The notes under the pieces: generated by a model
Told to the model about the DNA's origin: nothing
What the model saw: the letters and a program-made list of their open reading frames with translations, nothing else
Databases searched by the model: none
Program-made: the position numbers and the translations under genes
Assembly: GCF_014192015.1 (NCBI RefSeq)
Contig: NZ_JACHXJ010000002.1
Coordinates: 1,364,001 to 1,428,000 of the forward strand
Direction of reading: 5' to 3'
DNA: 64,000 bases
DNA from: Paenibacillus rhizosphaerae
GTDB taxonomy: Bacteria; Bacillota; Bacilli; Paenibacillales; Paenibacillaceae
Part shown: positions 51,244 through 58,293 of the stretch, in pieces
Numbering within the stretch: the first letter of the stretch is position 1
How the letters are laid out: each line of letters opens with the position of its first letter

Positions 51244-52380
51244 CTATAGAGAAGAATTGGTTTGACCCGGATCCCTGTACCGGAGATGCACCGATACAGT
51301 GATCGGCAGTTCGGGAAACGATTCGTGCCAATGCGGCTTGAGTGTTTTCCATATCCTCGGATGCTGCTTGTGCATACGTTCCCCAATTCCAAAAATATCG
51401 ATTTTATATTGGTGCTGTGCCTTACCGACCAGATTGCGAACCTTTTCCTCCACTTCCTGGCTCTGCTTGCGTTGAATCGTTTTAAGATCATCGTCCTTGG
51501 AAGGATCGAGTGATGAATTGTTTTCAACAATGCTGCCAACGCCATGCAGCGATATATGAATCTGCGGCTGATGCTTAACCATTTTAATTTGAATGCGGTG
51601 CTTTAGGGATTGTACTACTAAACTGATCGTCTCGTTCCCCTTTCCAATGGAAGTAGTGACCGTGAGGTCTTTTTGTTTACCCATAATCCAGTTATCGTAC
51701 ATCGATTCTTCCGGATTGAGGAAACCGATGAGCTTAAGACCATGATCTTTATCCAGGATAGCCGAGCCAGCGTACACATAACCTCTGGCAGGATCCGCTG
51801 TGATGGCAGGCACAATTGGCTGGGTTCCTTCGCTGAAGGCATCGCATAATAACATCCGGAAGTAGAAGGGCTTCATGCCAAGGGCATTTTGCTGACTGCC
51901 AAGAGTCGTACTAATGAACGGATCAAAAGTAGGGTCGGCACGGATGACTTCTTTCGCCGTTCCATCCTTAACAACGAGTATGACGGAACGCAATTCCGAT
52001 TTTGGGTTTCGAACAACCATGTCTAGATATTTACCCAGCCCTTCTTCGGCCATATGCTGACCGATTAGGATCGTTTGGCGATGAGCATAAAACAAGGAGC
52101 GTGACAGTTCAGTCTGTATATGCTGTCCGGCATCCATAAAATCTTTTCCTTTCGCACTCACGACCGTAAATGTGTTTTTTTTGCCTGCACCCGTAACCTG
52201 GCTGCTGCCCAAACCTGCGGGTACGGCAATCTCGGAACTAATCTCCAACTCCTTGTCCTCGGCCATGTCCATTCCGACGCCGATAATAAAAGCACGCTGG
52301 TTGGGCTCCTTCAAGTTCCAACAGCCGGTGGACAAAGCTGAAAAAAGTAATAGACAGAAAACAAACAGGATTTTTTTCAT
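51244..52380 (-). CDS. spore germination lipoprotein Ger(x)C (operon 2)
   Basis: A 378-residue C subunit: signal peptide with lipobox LSTGC near residue 20, then WNLKEPNQRAFIIGVGMDMAED, and the late DIFGIGERMHKQHPRIWKTLKPHWHESFPELPITVSVHLRYRD domain. The ATG at 52380 gives the proper lipoprotein signal; a reading frame extending to 52452 overlaps gerA and is not used. The ribosome site before it is weak (GGAAAGGA is far), suggesting coupling to gerA. Confidence 0.92.
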   Translation of the reverse strand: MKKILFVFCLLLFSALSTGCWNLKEPNQRAFIIGVGMDMAEDKELEISSEIAVPAGLGSSQVTGAGKKNTFTVVSAKGKDFMDAGQHIQTELSRSLFYAHRQTILIGQHMAEEGLGKYLDMVVRNPKSELRSVILVVKDGTAKEVIRADPTFDPFISTTLGSQQNALGMKPFYFRMLLCDAFSEGTQPIVPAITADPARGYVYAGSAILDKDHGLKLIGFLNPEESMYDNWIMGKQKDLTVTTSIGKGNETISLVVQSLKHRIQIKMVKHQPQIHISLHGVGSIVENNSSLDPSKDDDLKTIQRKQSQEVEEKVRNLVGKAQHQYKIDIFGIGERMHKQHPRIWKTLKPHWHESFPELPITVSVHLRYRDPGQTNSSL

Positions 52381-52414
52381 AGTTATCTTCGACTTAATCC
52401 TTTCCTGTTCACAA

Positions 52415-53875
52415 TTAACTCGTACGCCCTCTCGGTTTACGTATAAATACATATTTCAGCTGCTTTTTTCGGTTTGGTGAGACGGGTTGAAGGTAAGGTG
52501 ATCCAAACGGGCTGAGATGGATCAGATGGGACAAAATGGCGATCATGCCGATTGCCGTGCCGAAAAGTCCAAAAATACCGGATAACACGAGCAGTGGGAA
52601 GCGAAGTATTCGCATGGGGTAGCCGAACCGGTAGCGTGGTATCACAAACGACGATATACCAGCAGCCGATACGACGATGACAATAGGCGCTGAAATGATC
52701 CCGGCCTGTACTGCAGCCTGTCCAATAACCAAAGCCCCTACAATGCTGACGAGTGGACCGATTTGCTGGGGCAACCGAATCCCCGCTTCCCGTAATCCCT
52801 CAAACATAAATTCCATAATAAATACTTCGATGACCGTTGGAAATGGAGCCTGTTCCCTGAGGGATGTGATGCTCAGCACCAGTTTTGGGGGAACCATTTC
52901 CGGATGATAGGTAGTCAGCGCAATGTATAGCGAAGGGAACGTAAGGGCAAACAGGGCAAATAAATAGCGTATCCAACGGTTCAGAGATACATACATAAAC
53001 CGTTCGTAATAATCGTCGGGTGCCTGCAGGCCGTCCCAGAATGTCATCGGTACGATCAGGGTGATCGGTGATCCATTAACCAATACCGCTACCCGTCCCT
53101 CCATCAGTCCTGCCGAAACGACATCCGGCCGCTCGGTGCTTTGCATTTGCGGAAAAGGAGAGAAGTGAGTGTCCTCAATGGATTCTTCAATGTACCCGGA
53201 ATCCAACACGCCTTGAAGATCGATCTGTTCTATCCTTGAACGAATCTCGTCCAGCATTGATGTGGAAACAATGCCCTCGATATAGGCAAGAACGACCTCG
53301 GTTTGGGTCAGCTTGCCGACTCGAAAGGATTCCATCTTCAGGGTTGGTGTGACAATAATTCGGCGGATCAAGGTTGTGTTTGTCCGCAGAGTTTCGGTGA
53401 AGCTCTCCCGTGATCCGCGAATCGCTGCTTCCATAGAAGGTTCTTCAACGGATCTCTTTTCAAATCCGGTCACATCCGCCAGAAGAGCAGAATCCTCCCC
53501 GTTTGCCAAAAAGGCTACATTACCTTGTAATATCTGATCTGCCACATCGTGAAACGTGTAGACCTTCTTAGTTTGGAGAACCGCAAACATTTCCTGCTCG
53601 CACATTTGTGCGATACTGTCGATAGGGCCGATTCCTTGGGGGATGCCTTCGTAAAGTAACGGCTTGAGGATCGTGGATTGGATTATATCTTTATCAATCA
53701 TGCCATCTACGTAAATGAGAAGCAGTCGGATGTTTCCCTGCAGGGTAACATCCCGAAACACAACGTCTGAACAGCGCTCGAATATTGTTCTTAACATGCG
53801 CTCATTGTTTAACAAATGGCCGCTGATGGGTAAGTCCGAATCGATGTTAGTTGAGTTCTGGCTGGCTGAATTCAT
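52415..53875 (-). CDS. spore germination protein GerA-type (operon 2)
   Basis: A 486-residue A subunit with the same two-part structure as the protein at 44156: soluble N-terminal half (LQGVLDSGYIEESIEDTHFSPFPQMQSTERPD; GRVAVLVNGSPITLIVP) and a C-terminal membrane half with EMVPPKL and REQAPFPTVIEVFIMEFMFEGLREAGIRLPQ. AGGAGAAG precedes the ATG. It starts the second receptor operon, 8 kb from the first, in the same orientation and gene order. Confidence 0.93.
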   Translation of the reverse strand: MNSASQNSTNIDSDLPISGHLLNNERMLRTIFERCSDVVFRDVTLQGNIRLLLIYVDGMIDKDIIQSTILKPLLYEGIPQGIGPIDSIAQMCEQEMFAVLQTKKVYTFHDVADQILQGNVAFLANGEDSALLADVTGFEKRSVEEPSMEAAIRGSRESFTETLRTNTTLIRRIIVTPTLKMESFRVGKLTQTEVVLAYIEGIVSTSMLDEIRSRIEQIDLQGVLDSGYIEESIEDTHFSPFPQMQSTERPDVVSAGLMEGRVAVLVNGSPITLIVPMTFWDGLQAPDDYYERFMYVSLNRWIRYLFALFALTFPSLYIALTTYHPEMVPPKLVLSITSLREQAPFPTVIEVFIMEFMFEGLREAGIRLPQQIGPLVSIVGALVIGQAAVQAGIISAPIVIVVSAAGISSFVIPRYRFGYPMRILRFPLLVLSGIFGLFGTAIGMIAILSHLIHLSPFGSPYLQPVSPNRKKQLKYVFIRKPRGRTS

Positions 53876-54464
53876 GAGGAAACTTCTCCTATCGGAAAAA
53901 TTGGTATCTTATACATAACATTCCTTTCCCAAATGGTGAGGGGGCATACTTTGAAGCGGTTCTAAAAGATAGGTGTTATTGCATAAAACGTCGTTAGGCA
54001 TTTTTGTATATGCGATATATGCATGTTCAAGAAAGGAAACAGTCCTCCAGAAATCCGAACGATAAAAAATAACCTTTCCTCATTAATATCTAAGCGGGTG
54101 AGTATCTGAATTTCTTTTGACATATGATCCCATGCGATAGAACGAAAGAGATTGAGGATAAAGGATACTGGGAGGATTAACGCTGGCAAATGAAGAAGAA
54201 AGGGGCAGTGATTGCCGCAAGAATGTAGTTCGCTGGATTGCTTACAATGATCTGCAAGCGTTAAGCTAACGGGCATTTTAGTAACCAGTAAGGGAGTTGA
54301 GCAGTGTTAGATTCAGGGAATCTACGTCTGGGGCCTGTGCTATTTTCAAGCCGGTTCCCTCATGGCTAAATATATCTTCGTCAAGACCTGCAATAGGTGA
54401 GGGGTTATAACATCGGTTTTTAGAGAAACAAACGGAAGAATCGCTTCAAAACGGGAGGTTACTT
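53876..54464. other. intergenic region with dispersed repeat
   Basis: About 590 bases without a credible gene. A repeat of the AAGCTAACGG family lies at 54251. The promoter of ger operon 2 must lie at the left end; no clear SigG box was found by eye. Confidence 0.4.
54251..54280 (+). repeat. dispersed AAGCTAACGG intergenic repeat
   Basis: TCTGCAAGCGTTAAGCTAACGGGCATTTTAG, with the CTGCA element upstream of the core as in the copies at 21352 and 31820. Confidence 0.5.
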
Positions 54465-55346
54465 ATGAATTCTATTCTAAAAGTGATTGAAAAGCTAAAG
54501 TTGAACGTCTCGAATATAGAAGATGTTCCAGAGTCATTTAGTTCTGATGTATATAAACTTACTCTTGCTAGCGGAGAAAACGTGTATGTAAAAATTCCAT
54601 TTAACAAAGATAAACTATTTCGTGAGTTTCAGATACTTGAAACATTGAAAGGAGTAATTCCTGTTCCTAAGGTATTGGACATTTGGTACGGGGATGAAAG
54701 CAACACTGGAGCATTGCTTCTTTCAGCAATTCAAGGAATGCCTTGTATAGGAGACATTGATGAGAAACTCTCTTTTCAAATTGGCGTGTATCTTGCTATG
54801 CTCCATGAGGTTAAAACTCCTGGGTATGGTTACCATGTAACGGATGGTTTTAAGTTCCTTGACCAGAATAATTGGAGATTACATATCAAAAGTAATTTTG
54901 AAAAGTGGAAAGAGCCATGCAAAGAGATTCTCGAATCAAAATTGTATGAAAGATGTATTCTTCACTTTGACGGAGTTTTCTCTGCTTTACCGGATCCTGA
55001 CGGACCATGCATTGTTCACATGGATTTTAGGCCCGGTAATATATTGGTGAATGGTAACGAGGTTACCGGCATTATTGATTTCGAGAGCGCCCGTGGTGGA
55101 TCGTCGGAAATCGATTTTACAAAGGTCAATCGATATATTTGGGAAGTCAATCCAAGAACAAAGATACCGTTCATTGAAGGTTATCAATCGATTCGACCTA
55201 TGTTGGCTATGGAAAGCGTGCTGCCATTTTATGATTTTTACGATGCATTCTGCGCAGTCGTTTGGTGTAAAAACAGAGGAATTGAAAAAAATCAAACGTT
55301 TCTTCAGGAGAATATTCTTACTTTAAGGAATTCGGTGGGTTATTGA
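54465..55346 (+). CDS. aminoglycoside phosphotransferase (APH) family kinase
   Basis: A 293-residue kinase-fold protein, distinct from the one at 21455. The N-lobe Lys is in VYVKIPFNKDKLFREFQILE, the Brenner motif is HMDFRPGNILV, and IIDFESARGG gives the metal-binding Asp. The HxDxRPGN form is found in many metabolite-directed APH members, so an antibiotic role is not implied. GGGAGG precedes the ATG. Monocistronic, with a terminator after it. Confidence 0.85.
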   Translation: MNSILKVIEKLKLNVSNIEDVPESFSSDVYKLTLASGENVYVKIPFNKDKLFREFQILETLKGVIPVPKVLDIWYGDESNTGALLLSAIQGMPCIGDIDEKLSFQIGVYLAMLHEVKTPGYGYHVTDGFKFLDQNNWRLHIKSNFEKWKEPCKEILESKLYERCILHFDGVFSALPDPDGPCIVHMDFRPGNILVNGNEVTGIIDFESARGGSSEIDFTKVNRYIWEVNPRTKIPFIEGYQSIRPMLAMESVLPFYDFYDAFCAVVWCKNRGIEKNQTFLQENILTLRNSVGY

Positions 55347-55381
55347 GTTCAGGTGAATAACGTTCATTCGATGTACCAGAA

Positions 55382-55413
55382 GGGCCATCCCCACAAGGGA
55401 TGGCCTAAAAACT
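55382..55413 (+). terminator. intrinsic terminator
   Basis: AGGGCCATCCC-caca-AGGGATGGCC forms a strong stem but is followed by TAAAAAC rather than T, so termination may be weak. Confidence 0.5.
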
Positions 55414-55800
55414 GGCTGTTACGGACAGCGGGGTGAACCTGATCATAAGTAACGGCGAAATATGGAGTCAAAAGAAGTGGGAGAACCCTGCAGGAGTGAT
55501 GGAGTGAGGGTATTCAAATTATTCATCACCATTTGAGTTTGAGTGCTTGTAATGCGACAGCCGATATCAAGCTTCTACTGGGGCAAAGCGAGCCGGGGAC
55601 GAATTTGTCGTCTGGTCCTCTTCGCTGGACTCTCAGTGGACACTGGTGGATATCACTTCCTGGATTCAGATCACGGCGGGAAGCCTGAAGCAGATTATAA
55701 TTATTTTGCTCTGTGTATCGCGACGAACATTCAGTGTAAAAGGAACATCGTGAATATTCTTTGGGGCAGGTATTTTCTTTATTCAACCCTGTCCAAATGG
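55414..55800. other. intergenic region, possibly decayed coding DNA
   Basis: About 390 bases. One plus-strand frame from about 55555 is open for over 60 codons (…GDEFVVWSSSLDSQWTLVD…) without start codon or ribosome site and without a family I recognise. It may be the remnant of a lost gene. Confidence 0.3.
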
Positions 55801-55806
55801 GTTACA

Positions 55807-55836
55807 TTGACAAAAATTAAAGGAGTATGGTATCTT
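55807..55836 (+). promoter_or_regulatory. promoter of the MDR dehydrogenase-LacI unit
   Basis: TTGACA (55807-55812) and TATCTT (55831-55836) with an 18-base spacer. Confidence 0.55.
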
Positions 55837-55884
55837 TGTGTAACGTTAAACATTTAATCTCGTTTCAACGTATTAATCTACGGT

Positions 55885-56904
55885 ATGGGGGAGAATGTGG
55901 ATTTGGACACCTATGAGAATCTTAGTGTGAAATTCGTAGCACAAGGCAAAGCGGCCCTGGTGAAGGAAGTCCTGGAGGGACGAGCGCTGGGGGACCATGA
56001 GATATTGGGCAAAACGCTCGTATCACTCATTTCATCGGGCTCCGAACGAGGCGGATACATGGATTATTTCGGCGGGAACCGTTATCCGATGGAAACGGGA
56101 TACGCTGCTGTTATGGAAGTCATTGAAACGGGGAGCGGGGTAAAAGGAACGGCACCCGGGCAACTCGTGTTTGCGAGCGCGCCACATTCGTTGTACAACG
56201 TCGTTCCGGAGGGCGAGACCATTCCCGTAATCGAGGGAATGAAGCCCGAAGAGGCTGTGTTGTGCAGATTTCCGGCGGTTTCGATGACAACGTTACTGAA
56301 GACGCAGATTCGACCGGTGGAGCCTGTTCTGGTCACGGGACTTGGAATCGTAGGTTTGATGTGCGCCCAAATGCTGCAGCATTGCGGCTATGACGTTTAC
56401 GCGGTGAATCCGGGAGAAAACCGGCGCCAAATCGCACTGGATTGCGGTATCCGCCATGTTTATCCTTCCGTACAAGATTGCCCGGTTGCAGGAAAGATTG
56501 GCCTTGCCGTAGAATGCTCGGGTGCGGAGCAAGCTGCGCTTGACGCTCTGGACGTCCTGCGAAAAGGGGGAGAGCTGTCCCTTGTAGGCGTACCTTGGTA
56601 CAGAGGGACGGACACCTGGGCGCATGAGGTGTTTCATAAGGTCTTTTACGGGTTCATCACCTTGACTTCGGGCTGGGAGTGGAGCATTCCCCGTCATTCG
56701 ACAGAGTTGATGCCCGGGAGTAATTATGGGAATTTCGCCAAAGGGATGCAGTGGATTTACGACGGTGACATCAAGGTCAAGGGCATTTACGAGCTGGCCG
56801 ATCCCGCCCGCTGCGACGATGTTTACCAGGCAATCGTGAGCAAAACTTCGCCCAAAACCTGTACGATTTTCGACTGGAGAACGACCGCGGCGGGAGCAAA
56901 CTAA
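55885..56904 (+). CDS. medium-chain dehydrogenase/reductase (sugar/polyol dehydrogenase-like)
   Basis: A 339-residue MDR-fold oxidoreductase. The N-terminal GroES-like domain has SLISSGSERG and GYAAVMEVIETGSGV; the Rossmann motif is VTGLGIVGLMCAQML with VNPGENR after it. The structural and catalytic zinc cysteines of classical alcohol dehydrogenases are missing; Ser-Gly-Ser-Glu stands at the first metal-ligand position, as in related bacterial sugar dehydrogenases. The GGGGGAG ribosome site lies inside the first codons, so a GTG at 55897 or TTG at 55903 may be the true start. It is followed 21 bases later by lacI and probably acts on the sugar of the GH9 operon. Confidence 0.85.
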   Translation: MGENVDLDTYENLSVKFVAQGKAALVKEVLEGRALGDHEILGKTLVSLISSGSERGGYMDYFGGNRYPMETGYAAVMEVIETGSGVKGTAPGQLVFASAPHSLYNVVPEGETIPVIEGMKPEEAVLCRFPAVSMTTLLKTQIRPVEPVLVTGLGIVGLMCAQMLQHCGYDVYAVNPGENRRQIALDCGIRHVYPSVQDCPVAGKIGLAVECSGAEQAALDALDVLRKGGELSLVGVPWYRGTDTWAHEVFHKVFYGFITLTSGWEWSIPRHSTELMPGSNYGNFAKGMQWIYDGDIKVKGIYELADPARCDDVYQAIVSKTSPKTCTIFDWRTTAAGAN

Positions 56905-56925
56905 TTTATTGTAGGAGATGTTAAG

Positions 56926-58005
56926 ATGGCAACGATCAAGGATGTGGCAGAGCGTGCCGGTCTTTCTACCACGCTGGTCTCGCGATATCTGAACGGTCGG
57001 AAAGGTGTAAGCCAGGTTTCGAGAGAAAAAATCCAGCTGGCGATCAAGGAGTTGAACTACCGGCCGAACGGCATTGCCCGCTCACTTGTCCTTCAAAAAA
57101 CGCAAAGCATTGGCATCGTTCTGGACAATCTGTGGGCACCCTTTGCGGGACGGCTGATTTCCGGCCTGGAGCAAGGGGCGGAGGATTTTGACAAGGAAAA
57201 CAAATACAACGTGTTGTTTTGTTCCTCCAACGGAGACTTGCAGAAGAAACGTCGCCACATCAGCTTCCTGACGCAGGGGCGGGTGGATGGCATCATCATA
57301 TATGGAAGCTTGACGTCGGACGACACGATCATTCGGGAGTTGGCCGATTCGACGTTCCCATTTTTGCTCATTGAAAACAACGTCGACGACGTAGACGTGG
57401 ACAAGGTCGTCATCGACAATGCCGAAGGAGCTTACCGAGCCACGGAGCATTTGATCAAGCAAGGGCATAAACGGATCGCACACATGGCCGGCAACATGAA
57501 CCTGAAGATTACCCTGGAACGTCTGAACGGGTATATTAGAGCGCTGCAGGACAATCAAATTCCGGTGCAAAGCGACCTGATCGTGTATCCGACGTTTGAT
57601 CCCGCTGTGCGCCTGCCTTCCCAGGATTCCAATTTTCGCGGAGACCGCGCGTATTATGAGGTCGGTTACCGGGAAATGAAAAATATGATCGCCAGAGGCG
57701 ACCTGCCGGACGCCATATTCTTTGCGTCGGACATTTCCGCCTTTGGAGCAATACAGGCGATGGAAGAGGCGGGAATTCGGGTGCCCGAGGATATTTCCAT
57801 CATCGGGTTCGACGACGAAAACCCAGCGGACTACCAATGTAGTTGCAAACCGATCAGCACGATGCGGCAGCCGTTGTACGAATTGGGTTATATCGGCATC
57901 AAGCGGCTGATCAAAAGCCTGAATCAACCCGAGCTGCCGAAGGAGAAAGTGGTGCTGAAAGCGGAATTGATCGTCAGAGACAGTTGCATGCCCAGAAACA
58001 GCTAA
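56926..58005 (+). CDS. LacI-family transcriptional repressor
   Basis: A 359-residue repressor. Residues 1-55 are the LacI HTH and hinge (ATIKDVAERAGLSTTLVSRYLNGRKGVSQVSREKIQLAIKELNYRPNGIARSL), the rest a periplasmic-binding-type sugar-sensing core (SIGIVLDNLW; DAIFFASDISAFGAIQAMEEAGIRVPEDISIIGFDD). TAGGAGA precedes the ATG. The perfect CG-centred palindrome at 58218-58241 next to the GH9 promoter is its likely operator. The inducer is probably a product of GH9 action. Confidence 0.93.
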   Translation: MATIKDVAERAGLSTTLVSRYLNGRKGVSQVSREKIQLAIKELNYRPNGIARSLVLQKTQSIGIVLDNLWAPFAGRLISGLEQGAEDFDKENKYNVLFCSSNGDLQKKRRHISFLTQGRVDGIIIYGSLTSDDTIIRELADSTFPFLLIENNVDDVDVDKVVIDNAEGAYRATEHLIKQGHKRIAHMAGNMNLKITLERLNGYIRALQDNQIPVQSDLIVYPTFDPAVRLPSQDSNFRGDRAYYEVGYREMKNMIARGDLPDAIFFASDISAFGAIQAMEEAGIRVPEDISIIGFDDENPADYQCSCKPISTMRQPLYELGYIGIKRLIKSLNQPELPKEKVVLKAELIVRDSCMPRNS

Positions 58006-58042
58006 AAAGAAGGCATGACATGTACCGTTACACATATATCAT

Positions 58043-58091
58043 AGAAAATCCAGGATCATCCGCCCGAGAGGGGGGTGACCCTGGATTTTTT
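58043..58091 (+). terminator. intrinsic terminator after lacI
   Basis: AAAATCCAGG pairs with CCTGGATTTT, enclosing further TCA/TGA pairing, followed by TTTTTTG. Confidence 0.85.
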
Positions 58092-58189
58092 GTCGTTATT
58101 CATGAAAATACTAAATTACATTGAATGTAAGCGATCACATCCTTACGATTTCTTGAACATTCTCGAAGGAATTATTCTGATTTTTGGGA

Positions 58190-58241
58190 TTGACACCAGG
58201 TGAAAGCGTTGTTATATTTTATGTGTATCGATACACATAAA
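58190..58241 (+). promoter_or_regulatory. GH9 operon promoter with cre-like site and LacI operator
   Basis: TTGACA (58190-58195) and TATATT (58213-58218) are 17 bases apart. The spacer holds TGAAAGCGTTGTTA (58201-58214), one base off the usual cre pattern at its 3' end, so CcpA could block the promoter. Immediately after the -10, ATGTGTATCGATACACAT is a perfect palindrome that extends to 24 bases (58218-58241), with the CG centre of LacI-family operators. Substrate induction plus glucose repression is inferred. Confidence 0.85.
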
Positions 58242-58293
58242 AATTTGAAAAACATCTTCTTGGGCTAACCTGAGTGAATGGAGTAAAACAGCT

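Noticed and set aside
53962..54276. 104-codon minus-strand frame upstream of ger operon 2
   Set aside because: No ribosome site, low-complexity hydrophobic and His/Cys-rich text, and it crosses the AAGCTAACGG repeat.
55526..55786. 86-codon minus-strand frame
   Set aside because: Mirror of the same ambiguous DNA, without a ribosome site or family features.
55543..55857. 104-codon plus-strand frame before the MDR gene
   Set aside because: No ribosome site, overlaps the MDR promoter, and the sequence matches no family; a neighbouring frame looks equally plausible.
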